A DNA stretch of 64,000 nt from Mesobacillus maritimus. GTDB taxonomy: Bacteria > Bacillota > Bacilli > Bacillales > Cytobacillaceae. The translations under genes were made by a program, and so were the position numbers. Below the pieces are notes generated by a model that did no database searches, was not told the DNA's origin, and worked only from the letters and a program-made list of their open reading frames with translations. This document shows, piece by piece, positions 10,093 to 19,314 of the stretch (position 1 is the first letter of the stretch; each line of letters opens with the position of its first letter). The DNA lies in assembly GCF_019749255.1 (NCBI RefSeq), contig NZ_JACWFH010000014.1, positions 32,198-96,197 of the forward strand, in the 5' to 3' direction.

Positions 10093-10647
10093 TCAATTAG
10101 ACAGTGGATTCGCATCTTGAATTTCTGCAAATGGATCTTCTTTGTTTATGTGGTCATAGAACATGACGCCGTTTAAATGGTCAATTTCATGTTGGAAGAC
10201 AATGGCAGGAAGCCCCTTTAATCGAAGCTTTATCTTTTCGCCATCCACATTCGTGGCGGTAACCGTAATTCTTGCATATCTTGGGACATAACCAGGGATT
10301 TGTTCGTCGACAGACAAACACCCTTCTCCCCCAGGAAGGTAGGCGCGCTCGATGGAATGGCTAATAATTTTTGGGTTGAATAGTGCATAGCTATATAGAT
10401 TGCCTTTGTCATCGTGAACATGAACAGCGATCATTCTTTTCGAGACATTGATTTGTGGTGCAGCTAGACCTATACCAGGTCGTAATCCGAATTTTTCAGC
10501 TAGCTCGGGATTTTGGCTGTTTTTAACAAATTCTAACATTTTATTAAGAATCTCTTTATCTTCATCCGAAGCGGGTAGGATAACCTCATCAGCTGGCTTG
10601 CGCAGTGAAGGGTGTCCGTCACGAACGATGTCATCCATTGTTAACAT
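10093..10647 (-). CDS. def: Peptide deformylase (type 2)
   Basis: Removes the N-formyl group from nascent proteins, an essential ribosome-associated step. The three metal motifs are visible: GIGLAAPQ near residue 60 (motif 1), EGCLSVD near 110 (motif 2, Cys ligand), and QHEIDHLNG near 155 (motif 3, the HExxH ligands and catalytic Glu). The insertion between motifs makes it type 2, like B. subtilis DefB/YkrB (184 residues, the same length). The frame extends upstream to 10692, but GAGGTGA before ATG 10647 and the [14 protein letters not shown]-terminus support the shorter form. Confidence 0.93.
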   Translation of the reverse strand: MLTMDDIVRDGHPSLRKPADEVILPASDEDKEILNKMLEFVKNSQNPELAEKFGLRPGIGLAAPQINVSKRMIAVHVHDDKGNLYSYALFNPKIISHSIERAYLPGGEGCLSVDEQIPGYVPRYARITVTATNVDGEKIKLRLKGLPAIVFQHEIDHLNGVMFYDHINKEDPFAEIQDANPLSN

Positions 10648-10924
10648 CTTCAGGGTCACCTCTAATTTCATTTTTTTTATTATTCTATTCAATAGTCTAT
10701 CAAAAGTATATCGAAAAGTTAATTAGGTAATTAAACATACCTATAATTCACTTCTTCATAAGGTTTTTTACGATTACTTATGAAGGAAGGTGGATGAAGA
10801 TCTAGCTGTTAGCCTAATCTATAAATGTAAGTCTGTGGACTATTGTATTAAAAGGTCTAGGAAATATTGTAAATGATATAAGGAATCGCTATAGTGAAAT
10901 AGAATGATGAGAGGAGGTTTTATT

Positions 10925-11593
10925 TTGTTGAATTCACGAAATTTCCCCCTAGTTTTCTTGATTTTTTTTGGGGGGTTGTTCCTTTCTGGTTGTATGAATA
11001 AACAATCACCTGCTGAAGAAATGTTCAATAAATTAGAAGAAGTGGTACAGATTGAAAAAACCTTTGAAGCCCAACAAACCCCCTTAATTGAATTAGAGAA
11101 GAAGGAAAAAGAAATTTATCAATCCATCATTGAATTAAATATGCAGGAATATGATGAAGTGGTTCGATTAGCAGATGAAGCGATTACGATTACTGAGAAA
11201 AGAAAAGAACATATCAATAAAGAACGGGAGAGTATGAATGAATCAAAGGCAGCGTTTGAGACGATACCAGATATCGTTGATGAAATAGATGAAGTAGAAT
11301 TAAAAGAGAAGGCGACAAATCTGTACAATCTAATGCAAGATCGGTATAAGATTCACGAAGAATTATATAATGCCTATTCTGATGGCCTTGAAAATGATAT
11401 CCAATTATATAATTTATTCAAGGACAAAGAACTGGAACTCGATCAGTTAGGAGAACAAATTAATAAAGTGAATGCTGCTTATGAAAAAGTGATTGATTTG
11501 AACAACAAATTCAATGAAGTAACCGAAGAATATAATCAAAAAAAATTAGAGTTCTATGAAGCAGCAGGAATAGAGATTAACAATAAAGAGTAA
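10925..11593 (+). CDS. ykyA: YkyA-family lipoprotein, putative cell-wall binding
   Basis: A 222-residue lipoprotein. The hydrophobic signal ends in LSGC, giving a lipid-modified Cys near residue 21. The mature part is almost entirely charged helix and predicted coiled coil (for example EEVVQIEKTFEAQQ, IELEKKEKEIYQS). This matches the YkyA family, found just upstream of pdhA in Bacillus. The frame opens at ATG 10904, but AGGAGG at 10912-10917 lies inside that extension and points to the TTG at 10925 (or 10928). Function unknown; the cell-wall link is a family label. Confidence 0.8.
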   Translation: MLNSRNFPLVFLIFFGGLFLSGCMNKQSPAEEMFNKLEEVVQIEKTFEAQQTPLIELEKKEKEIYQSIIELNMQEYDEVVRLADEAITITEKRKEHINKERESMNESKAAFETIPDIVDEIDEVELKEKATNLYNLMQDRYKIHEELYNAYSDGLENDIQLYNLFKDKELELDQLGEQINKVNAAYEKVIDLNNKFNEVTEEYNQKKLEFYEAAGIEINNKE

Positions 11594-11607
11594 TAGATTG
11601 AGGAGAG

Positions 11608-11640
11608 AACCGATCCAGGTAGAGGTCGGTTTTTTATTTT
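11608..11640 (+). terminator. Terminator after ykyA
   Basis: Stem AACCGA/TCGGTT with a longer imperfect extension, followed by TTTTTTATTTT. Confidence 0.75.
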
Positions 11641-12113
11641 ATCGAAAAAGTATTTTAGGGTTGAATATTTCGGGTATAGAAGAATGTTATGGTACAGACA
11701 CTCTATTTTTATAGTACAGAAGAAAAATGGTTTATAATACCCCGATAGTAAAAAAACTTATGATAATACTAAACATAGTATTTGACGTAATCTTTTTATG
11801 TGTTGTAAACTGAGTAATGTAAGAGTTGATTGTATCAATCGAGCGAAATAAATTATTAATACAGTTTTGTGTTAAGCTCAATAGTATGGGGAATAAAAAA
11901 ACTTGTTTTTAGAACTGATGCTATGGGGAAACTACATAAAGGTATTGATTATTTAGTTGTGCAGCGAGTTCTGTCCGACCAAATCAACAGCCGTTCATTT
12001 ATTGAACTCGAACAAAATAATTTCAACTCCAAAAGGGAAGTTTCACCTGCTTTTGGGTACTCTATTATGGATAATAATTAAATTGTGTATAAGAAAGGAA
12101 GAGGTGACGATAG
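11641..12113 (+). promoter_or_regulatory. Long upstream region and leader of the pdh operon
   Basis: About 470 gene-free bases before pdhA. Best promoter: TTGACG (11782-11787), 16-base spacer, TGTAAA (11804-11809) with a TG extension two bases before the -10. That gives a leader of roughly 295 bases. Just past the expected start is an inverted repeat TTGATTG/CAATCGA-like (around 11826-11842). Two ORFs of 62-70 codons in the leader lack ribosome sites and are not called. No riboswitch class was recognised. Confidence 0.5.
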
Positions 12114-13232
<1,119 letters not shown>

Positions 13233-13235
13233 GCC

Positions 13236-14213
13236 ATGGCGCAAATGACAATGATTCAAGCAATTACTGATGCACTGCGCACAGAATTGGGAAATGATCC
13301 GAATGTGTTAGTATTCGGTGAAGATGTGGGCGTAAATGGCGGCGTATTCCGTGCAACTGAAGGCCTTCAAAAAGAATTCGGAGAAGATCGTGTGTTTGAT
13401 ACTCCACTAGCAGAATCCGGAATTGGTGGATTAGCTGTTGGACTAGCTCTACAAGGGTTCCGTCCAGTACCTGAAATTCAATTCTTTGGTTTTGTGTTTG
13501 AAGTGTTTGATTCTATTGCCGGTCAGTTAGCTCGTATGCGTTATCGTTCTGGTGGCAGATATACTTCTCCTGTAACCATTCGCTCACCATTTGGTGGAGG
13601 AGTACATACTCCTGATATGCACGCGGATAGTTTAGAAGGACTTATGGCTCAAACACCTGGAGTTAAGGTTGTCATTCCTTCAACTCCATATGATGCGAAA
13701 GGACTTCTTATTTCATCAATCCGTGACAATGACACGGTCGTTTTCCTTGAGCATATGAAATTATATCGTTCATTCCGTCAAGAAGTTCCTGAGGGAGAAT
13801 ATACAATTCCACTAGGAAAAGCGGATGTGAAGCGTGAAGGAACCGATGTAACGATTGTCACTTATGGTGCAATGGTACATGAATCCTTAAAAGCTGCAGA
13901 AGAGCTTGAAAAAGAAGGTTATTCCGCTGAGGTAATTGACCTACGTACAGTTAGTCCACTTGATATGGAGACAATTATTGCTTCTGTTGAAAAAACAGGC
14001 CGTGCAATTGTTGTTCAAGAAGCACAAAAACAAGCTGGTGTTGCAGCTAATGTTGTTGCAGAAATTAATGATCGTGCCATTCTTACATTGGAAGCACCTG
14101 TATTACGTGTAGCTGCACCTGATACTGTCTTCCCGTTCCCACAAGCGGAAACAGTTTGGTTACCAAATTACAAAGATGTTATTGAAACAGCAAAGAAAGT
14201 CCTAACTTTTTAA
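13236..14213 (+). CDS. pdhB: Pyruvate dehydrogenase E1 beta subunit
   Basis: Transketolase-like beta chain of E1, 325 residues, the usual length. Typical stretches are [20 protein letters not shown] near residue 25 (Glu activating ThDP), [37 protein letters not shown] near 117, and the C-terminal transketolase domain [15 protein letters not shown]. It follows pdhA by three bases, so translation is probably coupled. Behind it come 137 bases with a terminator-like hairpin before pdhC. Confidence 0.96.
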   Translation: MAQMTMIQAITDALRTELGNDPNVLVFGEDVGVNGGVFRATEGLQKEFGEDRVFDTPLAESGIGGLAVGLALQGFRPVPEIQFFGFVFEVFDSIAGQLARMRYRSGGRYTSPVTIRSPFGGGVHTPDMHADSLEGLMAQTPGVKVVIPSTPYDAKGLLISSIRDNDTVVFLEHMKLYRSFRQEVPEGEYTIPLGKADVKREGTDVTIVTYGAMVHESLKAAEELEKEGYSAEVIDLRTVSPLDMETIIASVEKTGRAIVVQEAQKQAGVAANVVAEINDRAILTLEAPVLRVAAPDTVFPFPQAETVWLPNYKDVIETAKKVLTF

Positions 14214-14259
14214 TACGTAAACGCGAATAATGTAAATACAATACAACTTAGATTTATCA

Positions 14260-14326
14260 AGTGTCAGTACCATGAATAGGTTTGCTAGGACTAGAATCCG
14301 ATAGCCTTTTTTATGGTGCTTACACT
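14260..14326 (+). terminator. Terminator-like nested hairpin between pdhB and pdhC
   Basis: Inner stem GCTA-GGA (14284-14290) pairs with TCC-GA-TAGC (14297-14305, GA bulged), followed at once by CTTTTTT (14306-14312). An outer stem pairs 14260-14273 with 14313-14326 (12 Watson-Crick pairs, one G-T, one mismatch). The T-run sits between the inner stem and the outer right arm. This could give partial termination or a processing and stability element inside the operon. Confidence 0.55.
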
Positions 14327-14350
14327 CTAACTAATAGGAGGGTGATATCA

Positions 14351-15646
14351 GTGTCATTCCAATTTAAAATGCCAGATATCGGTGAAGGTATTCATGAAGG
14401 AGAAATCGTCAAGTGGTTTGTAAAAGCCGGTGACAAAGTTCAGGAAGATGACGTTCTTTGTGAAGTGCAAAATGATAAAGCAGTCGTAGAAATTCCTTCT
14501 CCAGTTGCGGGAACAGTAGAAGAAATTCATGTTGAAGAAGGTACTGTTGCAACTGTAGGACAAACCTTGATTTCGTTTGATGCACCAGGTTATGAAAACT
14601 TGAAGTTCAAGGGTGATGACGAGGACGCCCCTGCTGAAGAAGCGAAGACTGAGGCGGCAACAGAACAGCCAAAAGTACCAACAGGCGAAGCAACATCAGG
14701 AGATGAAGTAGAAGTAGATCCAAACCGTCGAGTGATCGCAATGCCATCTGTACGTAAATATGCTCGTGATAATGGTGTGGATATTCGTCAAGTATCAGGT
14801 TCTGGGAAAAATGGTCGAGTGTTAAAAGAAGATATTGACCAGTTCAAAAATGGTGGAGCTGCAACTGAGGCACCAGCTGCTCAACAAACAGAAGCTCCAG
14901 TGGCTGAAAAAGCGGCAGCACCACAACCAATTCCACAAGGACAATATCCAGAGACTCGTGAAAAAATGAGTGGAATTCGTAAGGCAATTGCTAAAGCGAT
15001 GGTTAATTCTAAACACACAGCTCCACACGTTACTCTAATGGATGAAATCGATGTGGCAAAGCTTGTGGCACATCGTAAGAATTTCAAAGAAGTGGCTGCT
15101 CAAAAAGGAATTAAGCTTACATTCTTACCATATGTAGTAAAAGCTTTGACAAGTGCATTACGTGAGTACCCAGCATTAAACACTTCACTAGATGATGCAA
15201 CAAGTGAAATTGTTCATAAGCACTACTATAATATTGGTATTGCAGCAGATACTGAAAAAGGTTTACTTGTACCAGTTGTAAAAGATGCAGATAGAAAATC
15301 TGTCTTTACAATTTCTGATGAAATTAATCAGTTAGCAGTGAAAGCTCGTGATGGTAAATTAGCTCCAGATGAAATGAAGGGTGCATCATGCACAATTAGT
15401 AACATTGGTTCTGCTGGTGGACAATGGTTCACTCCAGTTATTAACCATCCAGAAGTAGCTATTCTTGGTATTGGCCGTATTGCTGAGAAGCCAATTGTAA
15501 AAGATGGAGAAATTGTAGCTGCTCCAGTTCTTGCTTTATCTTTAAGCTTTGACCATCGTATGATTGACGGTGCAACAGCTCAAAATGCAATGAATCATAT
15601 TAAACGTTTATTGAACGATCCAGAATTATTGCTAATGGAGGCGTAA
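14351..15646 (+). CDS. pdhC: Dihydrolipoyllysine acetyltransferase, E2 of pyruvate dehydrogenase
   Basis: Core subunit of the complex. An N-terminal lipoyl domain has the lysine in [14 protein letters not shown] (Lys near residue 43). An Ala/Glu/Pro linker follows, then a peripheral subunit-binding domain ([19 protein letters not shown] near 130), a second Ala/Pro linker, and the catalytic domain from about 205, ending with [12 protein letters not shown] (active-site His and Asp). One lipoyl domain and 431 residues, like B. subtilis (442). Start GTG 14351 has GGAGGGTGA upstream; the frame is open from 14282. Confidence 0.95.
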   Translation: MSFQFKMPDIGEGIHEGEIVKWFVKAGDKVQEDDVLCEVQNDKAVVEIPSPVAGTVEEIHVEEGTVATVGQTLISFDAPGYENLKFKGDDEDAPAEEAKTEAATEQPKVPTGEATSGDEVEVDPNRRVIAMPSVRKYARDNGVDIRQVSGSGKNGRVLKEDIDQFKNGGAATEAPAAQQTEAPVAEKAAAPQPIPQGQYPETREKMSGIRKAIAKAMVNSKHTAPHVTLMDEIDVAKLVAHRKNFKEVAAQKGIKLTFLPYVVKALTSALREYPALNTSLDDATSEIVHKHYYNIGIAADTEKGLLVPVVKDADRKSVFTISDEINQLAVKARDGKLAPDEMKGASCTISNIGSAGGQWFTPVINHPEVAILGIGRIAEKPIVKDGEIVAAPVLALSLSFDHRMIDGATAQNAMNHIKRLLNDPELLLMEA

Positions 15647-15650
15647 AAAA

Positions 15651-17060
15651 ATGGTAGTTGGAGATTTTCCGATTGAAACAGATACTATAGTAATTGGTGC
15701 GGGCCCTGGTGGGTACGTAGCAGCAATTCGTGCAGCTCAATTAGGTCAAAAAGTAACAATCGTTGAGAGAGGTACAGTTGGAGGAGTTTGTTTAAATGTT
15801 GGATGTATCCCTTCTAAAGCGCTAATCTCTGCTGGCCACCGCTTTGAAAATGCAAAGCATTCAGAGGATATGGGTGTCGTTGCTGAGAATGTTACTTTAG
15901 ACTTTTCTAAAGTTCAAAAGTTTAAAGAAGGCGTTGTTAAGAAATTAACTGGCGGCGTTGAAGGTTTGCTAAAAGGGAATAAGGTAGATATCGTTAAGGG
16001 AGAAGCATTTTTCGTAGATGCTAACACTTTACGCGTAATGGATGATAACTCATCTCAATCTTATACATTTAAGAATGCAATTATCGCAACAGGTTCTACT
16101 CCTTTAGAAATACCTGCATTCAAATATTCTAAGCGAATCCTTGATTCTACAGGTGCTTTAAACCTAAAAGAGCTTCCTGAGAGTATTGTGGTCATTGGCG
16201 GTGGATATATCGGTACTGAACTTGGTGGTGCATATGCAAGCTTTGGTACTAAGGTAACCATTCTTGAAGGAACTGACGAGATTCTTAATGGATTTGAGAA
16301 GCAAATGTCATCCCTTGTTAAGCGTAAGCTTAAGAAGAAAGGTGCAGAAGTTATCACGAATGCCCTTGCTAAGAATGTAGAGGAAAGAGAAGATGGCGTA
16401 ACTGTTAATTATGAGGTAAAAGGCGAAGCGAAGAGCGTTGATGCTGATTATGTATTTGTCATGATTGGACGTAAGCCGAATACTGAAGAAATGGGTCTTG
16501 AGCAGGTAGGAATCGAAATTGGTGAGCGCGGCGTTATTAAAGTGGATAAGCAATGCAGAACCAATATCAGCAATATTTATGCTATTGGTGATATCGTTCC
16601 TGGACCACCACTTGCACATAAAGCTTCTTATGAAGGTAAAATTGCGGCAGAAGCGATTGCTGGACATGCTTCAGAGATTGATTATCTTGGAATTCCTGCT
16701 GTTGTATTCTCTGATCCTGAATTGGCTTCAGTTGGATATACAGAGGCGTTGGCTAAAGAAGAAGGCATCGATATAGTTGCTGCTAAATTCCCATTTGCAG
16801 CAAACGGACGCGCTCTTTCTTTGAATGAATCTGATGGATTTATGAAACTTGTTACAAGAAAAGAAGATGGCCTGATCATTGGTGCTCAAATTGCCGGAGC
16901 AGGGGCATCTGATATGATTGCTGAATTAGGATTAGCGATTGAAACTGGTATGACAGCTGAAGACTTAGCAATGACCATCCACGCTCATCCAACTTTAGGT
17001 GAAATTACGATGGAAGCTGCTGAAGTAGCATTGGGGAACCCAATCCATATCATTAAATAA
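15651..17060 (+). CDS. pdhD: Dihydrolipoyl dehydrogenase, E3
   Basis: FAD enzyme that reoxidises the lipoyl arms and makes NADH. FAD-binding [11 protein letters not shown] near residue 17, redox disulfide [13 protein letters not shown] near 45, NAD-binding [10 protein letters not shown] near 185, second FAD contact YAIGDI near 310, and the catalytic HAHPTLGE near the C-terminus. 469 residues, the normal length. The ribosome site GGAGG overlaps the end of pdhC. Last gene of the operon, closed by a strong terminator. E3 usually also serves other 2-oxoacid complexes. Confidence 0.96.
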   Translation: MVVGDFPIETDTIVIGAGPGGYVAAIRAAQLGQKVTIVERGTVGGVCLNVGCIPSKALISAGHRFENAKHSEDMGVVAENVTLDFSKVQKFKEGVVKKLTGGVEGLLKGNKVDIVKGEAFFVDANTLRVMDDNSSQSYTFKNAIIATGSTPLEIPAFKYSKRILDSTGALNLKELPESIVVIGGGYIGTELGGAYASFGTKVTILEGTDEILNGFEKQMSSLVKRKLKKKGAEVITNALAKNVEEREDGVTVNYEVKGEAKSVDADYVFVMIGRKPNTEEMGLEQVGIEIGERGVIKVDKQCRTNISNIYAIGDIVPGPPLAHKASYEGKIAAEAIAGHASEIDYLGIPAVVFSDPELASVGYTEALAKEEGIDIVAAKFPFAANGRALSLNESDGFMKLVTRKEDGLIIGAQIAGAGASDMIAELGLAIETGMTAEDLAMTIHAHPTLGEITMEAAEVALGNPIHIIK

Positions 17061-17069
17061 TTTTTAACC

Positions 17070-17106
17070 AAAAGCCCTTCCCGTAAATCGGGAAGGGCTT
17101 TTCTTT
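17070..17106. terminator. Terminator of the pdh operon, probably bidirectional
   Basis: Perfect 14-bp stem AAAAGCCCTTCCCG/CGGGAAGGGCTTTT with a five-base loop, between convergent pdhD and slp. Confidence 0.88.
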
Positions 17107-17116
17107 GTACCTAAAT

Positions 17117-17512
17117 TTAGTGTGTTGTAGCAAGCTCATCTTTCGAAAGAAAATCGGTTATCGGCTTGATGATTTCATCTTTTGAAACGAATCCATGAAT
17201 CTTTACTGCCACTTTATCTTGATAAAAAATAACTAAAGCTGGTTGTTTTTCTACTTTTAGAAGACTGTCGTACTTGCTAGCTTTATTCCCTGATAAAACC
17301 ATCATATCCTTAAACTCTTCGGGGAATTCCCGCTTTAATTCAATAATAGCATCATAATAAGGTGCTTCATAATTGTAATTTGCATCATCGGAAAAGAAAA
17401 TAATTTGTTTTACATCATACTCCAATCCTAATTCCTCGTATTTGTTTGTACTGCTACAGGAAGATGTGAATATCAGGAAAGTAGCTGTTAAAATCATTGA
17501 CAGGCCTTTCAT
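17117..17512 (-). CDS. slp: Small lipoprotein, Slp-like
   Basis: A 131-residue lipoprotein with a short signal ending TSSC (Cys near residue 19). The mature part has VKQIIFFSDDANYNYE and QPALVIFYQDKVAVKIHG, suggesting a small thioredoxin-like alpha/beta fold without a CxxC. Position directly behind pdhD matches slp, the small peptidoglycan-associated lipoprotein gene of B. subtilis, but here it is on the opposite strand to pdhD. The sequence match is by memory and context only. GAGGGAAGAAG precedes the ATG. Role unknown. Confidence 0.6.
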   Translation of the reverse strand: MKGLSMILTATFLIFTSSCSSTNKYEELGLEYDVKQIIFFSDDANYNYEAPYYDAIIELKREFPEEFKDMMVLSGNKASKYDSLLKVEKQPALVIFYQDKVAVKIHGFVSKDEIIKPITDFLSKDELATTH

Positions 17513-17585
17513 CTTCTTCCCTCACTTTACGAGATTTCTTTAATTCAGCTGCAATGAAAGAACGATCCATATCTGTTAACGTCAT
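17454..17585 (-). CDS. Possible small ORF overlapping the slp start
   Basis: ATG (17585-17583) opens a 43-codon frame that begins MTLTDMDRSFIAAELKKSRK and runs 59 bases into slp in another frame, stopping at TAG 17456-17454. The part before slp is charged, protein-like sequence, and the slp ribosome site lies within it, so it could couple translation to slp. Its own ribosome site is poor. May be chance. Confidence 0.25.
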   Translation of the reverse strand: MTLTDMDRSFIAAELKKSRKVREEDERPVNDFNSYFPDIHIFL

Positions 17586-17695
17586 TTTATCACAGGATTT
17601 TCCGAAAATTCGGTCTGTCATTCAAATGTTATAGAAATGAAAAATAACCCCAAATTCCTAACATATACTGTTAATGAAGGGGTATAAATGAAGGG

Positions 17696-17962
17696 ATGGC
17701 ATCTGCTAAATGGTGGTGGAGAAATTTGAAAATTTACTTGGTCCTTTTACTCCAATGGGGAATTTGGAGTGGCTATACTTTTACAGAATGGTTATCAAAG
17801 CATGACCATCCTTTATATAATGGAATGATGTTTATGATATTTCTTTATCTTGCAATCAAAAGTGGAAATTATATTATAAAATCAATCCCAAAAACCTTAT
17901 TTACTACATTAATGAGTTTGAGTATATATGTTTCCTTTTACCTCGTGATGGCTCTATTTTAA
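17696..17962 (+). CDS. Small hydrophobic membrane protein, unknown
   Basis: Up to 88 residues, Trp-rich at the start (KWWWRNLK), with three hydrophobic stretches (about 11-27, 43-58 and 68-87). The start is uncertain. ATG 17696 has GAAGGG only one base away; a TTG a few codons further on (17726) overlaps the stop of a 13-codon ORF that does have a good ribosome site (ATG 17687). This may be a leader-coupled start. I recognise no family. It is followed by a small convergent gene and a shared hairpin. Confidence 0.45.
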   Translation: MASAKWWWRNLKIYLVLLLQWGIWSGYTFTEWLSKHDHPLYNGMMFMIFLYLAIKSGNYIIKSIPKTLFTTLMSLSIYVSFYLVMALF

Positions 17963-17980
17963 TTTTCCTTATTAAAGGCA

Positions 17981-18010
17981 TAAAAAATGACCTCACTGTG
18001 AGGTCATTTG
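17981..18010 (-). terminator. Terminator hairpin, mainly for the minus-strand gene
   Basis: Perfect 10-bp stem AATGACCTCA/TGAGGTCATT with a three-base loop; a run of A upstream becomes the T-run on the minus strand. Confidence 0.7.
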
Positions 18011-18013
18011 CTT

Positions 18014-18448
18014 TCACTTCCTTGGGTAGTAATACATAATTCTCCCATTGAAAAGATGAAGTTCACCTTTGAGTTTTTTACCCAGAAATTTGCAGAACTC
18101 ATTTGCTTTTCCTTTGTCTCCGTGTGTTGCACTATCAGGCAGTGTTATTTGTATGTACATTTGATCTCGTTGATTTCCATCTTCATCAACAATCGTTTCG
18201 CGGTCAATTCCTAAAGCAATCGCATTGTAGCGATCATGATCTGATTTAAGGTAAAACCAGATGCCTTCACCATCTGCTGTTTCCTTTATTTCATAAGGGA
18301 AAGCGGAGTACTCATAGTCCCAATCTAATTGGGTTCCTGTTTTTGCTGTTATTTCTTTATAGTAGGAAAACAAAGATTTAATCTCGTCAGTAGTAATTGT
18401 TTGTTGACTCGATGACGGGACTAGTTTAATATACGCATTTTCAGCCAT
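18014..18448 (-). CDS. DUF1885-type conserved protein
   Basis: A 144-residue cytoplasmic protein with no signal or membrane segment. It begins MAENAYIKLVPSSSQQ and contains YPYEI-like and GIWFYLKSDHDRYNAIALG segments and a basic end (YYYPRK). From memory this is the DUF1885 family of Bacillaceae, known only from a structural genomics fold. AGGGGG precedes the ATG. It is convergent with the small membrane protein gene and divergent from the DUF3055 gene. No function can be proposed. Confidence 0.6.
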   Translation of the reverse strand: MAENAYIKLVPSSSQQTITTDEIKSLFSYYKEITAKTGTQLDWDYEYSAFPYEIKETADGEGIWFYLKSDHDRYNAIALGIDRETIVDEDGNQRDQMYIQITLPDSATHGDKGKANEFCKFLGKKLKGELHLFNGRIMYYYPRK

Positions 18449-18605
18449 GGTCCAACCCCCTAATATTCTAATCTATCACTATCATGATAGCATCTGGGAA
18501 AATAAGCGACAACAGATTGTAACAATTTAAAGGTGAGTCACCTTGAATAATAAAATCACTTAGTTTATAATTTTCTTAAGATTCAAATAAAGGAGGAGAT
18601 GATTG

Positions 18606-18905
18606 ATGGGTTTGTTCGAAAAATTATATGATGAACATGAAAAGGTACAAGTAAGATTCACAGGATTCACTACAGAAGATACACGTTATGATTTTGGTGT
18701 CATTTATACAAATTTTTTCTTCGGTAAACCGCTAATCGTCTGTATGCAAACTGGACGGTCAGCCCTCCTCGACCCGGCCGACCTTGATAATATTGAGTAT
18801 CTACAAAAGGCATTCCACATTAAGGAAACCAAACAAGCAGCTGATCTAGCTGAATTTTTTCAGTCTGAACTTCCGATTATTCCGTTTCAACCACAATATG
18901 AGTAG
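18606..18905 (+). CDS. DUF3055 (SAV0927-like) small protein
   Basis: A 99-residue soluble protein beginning MGLFEKLYDEHEKVQVRF, with YDFGVIYTNFFFGKPLIVCMQTGRS in the middle and an acidic helix near the end. I place it in the DUF3055 family of Bacilli, whose function is unknown. AAGGAGGAG at 18590-18598 fits ATG 18606 (TTG 18603 is an alternative). Its own terminator follows directly, so it is a single-gene unit just upstream of the SR1 locus. Confidence 0.7.
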   Translation: MGLFEKLYDEHEKVQVRFTGFTTEDTRYDFGVIYTNFFFGKPLIVCMQTGRSALLDPADLDNIEYLQKAFHIKETKQAADLAEFFQSELPIIPFQPQYE

Positions 18906-18910
18906 AAAGA

Positions 18911-18939
18911 AACCAGGTCTTGTTTAGGCCTGGTTTTTC
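18911..18939 (+). terminator. Terminator of the DUF3055 gene
   Basis: Stem AACCAGG/CCTGGTT followed by TTTTC. Confidence 0.8.
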
Positions 18940-19002
18940 TTATGAGTAATAAATAGATATATTCTTATGATTTTTGTCTAATAATAAAGAAAAAAACATT
19001 AA

Positions 19003-19013
19003 TGTGTTATACA
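19003..19013 (+). promoter_or_regulatory. CcpN operator, distal site of SR1
   Basis: TGTGTTATACA is a full match to the CcpN consensus TRTGHYATAYW as I remember it. It lies just upstream of the SR1 -35 box. CcpN represses gapB, pckA and SR1 in B. subtilis when glycolytic substrates are present. Confidence 0.65.
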
Positions 19014-19021
19014 AATAAGGC

Positions 19022-19050
19022 TTGAATTTTTAATAGTGTTATATTATTAT
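19022..19050 (+). promoter_or_regulatory. SR1 promoter with second CcpN site
   Basis: -35 TTGAAT (19022-19027), 17-base spacer, -10 TATTAT (19045-19050). A second CcpN-like site AGTGTTATATT (19035-19045, 10 of 11 positions) overlaps the -10 and lies 32 bases, about three helix turns, from the first. Confidence 0.65.
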
Positions 19051-19064
19051 TGATTTAGATACTT

Positions 19065-19078
19065 TATAAGCGCTTTCA
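19065..19078 (+). promoter_or_regulatory. CcpA cre site downstream of the SR1 start
   Basis: TATAAGCGCTTTCA matches the cre consensus TGNAANCGNWNNCA at all but one fixed position and has the palindromic core AAGCGCTT. It lies about 8-20 bases past the predicted transcription start, fitting roadblock or start repression by CcpA. Confidence 0.6.
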
Positions 19079-19113
19079 ACTAATTAAAAATGTGGGAAAA
19101 GGGGTTTGAAATG

Positions 19114-19236
19114 ATGGGAACAATCGTATGTCAAACTTGCAACTCAACAATTGAACATTTTGAGGATGAAAAAGTTACGGTTCTTTATTCAAACAATTGT
19201 AGCTGCCACCAAAAAGATTATAAACAAGAAAAGTAA
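19114..19236 (+). CDS. sr1P: SR1P peptide, GapA-binding
   Basis: A 40-residue peptide beginning MGTIVCQTCNSTIEHFEDEK and ending in a CSCH motif; the four Cys (CQTC and CSCH-like pairs) suggest a zinc knuckle. The start MGTIVCQ and the VTVLY phrase are those of SR1P, which binds glyceraldehyde-3-phosphate dehydrogenase GapA and promotes its interaction with RNase J1. AAAGGGG precedes two adjacent ATGs (19111 and 19114); the second matches the family start. RNase J1 is encoded 11 kb upstream in this window. Confidence 0.8.
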   Translation: MGTIVCQTCNSTIEHFEDEKVTVLYSNNCSCHQKDYKQEK

Positions 19237-19247
19237 CCATATAAAAT

Positions 19248-19284
19248 GGGTATGCGGATGTTCGTCCGCATACCCTCTTTTTTT
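19248..19284 (+). terminator. SR1 terminator
   Basis: Perfect 11-bp stem GGGTATGCGGA/TCCGCATACCC with a six-base loop and a TCTTTTTTTT tail. Confidence 0.88.
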
Positions 19285-19314
19285 GTTATTCGTAGTAACT
19301 CAGAAATTAACTAA

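Larger units (their letters stand above)
19057..19284 (+). ncRNA. sr1: SR1 dual-function regulatory RNA
   Basis: In B. subtilis SR1 is a roughly 205-nt RNA between pdhD and speA that base-pairs with ahrC mRNA and also encodes the peptide SR1P. Here the same interval holds a promoter, a 40-codon SR1P ORF and a strong terminator, giving an RNA of about 228 nt. The start is inferred from the -10 box and is only approximate. The base-pairing region to ahrC could not be checked because ahrC is not in the window. Confidence 0.75.

Noticed and set aside
10448..10726. 92-codon ORF antisense to def
   Set aside because: Mirror of the deformylase codons; no ribosome site and no family.
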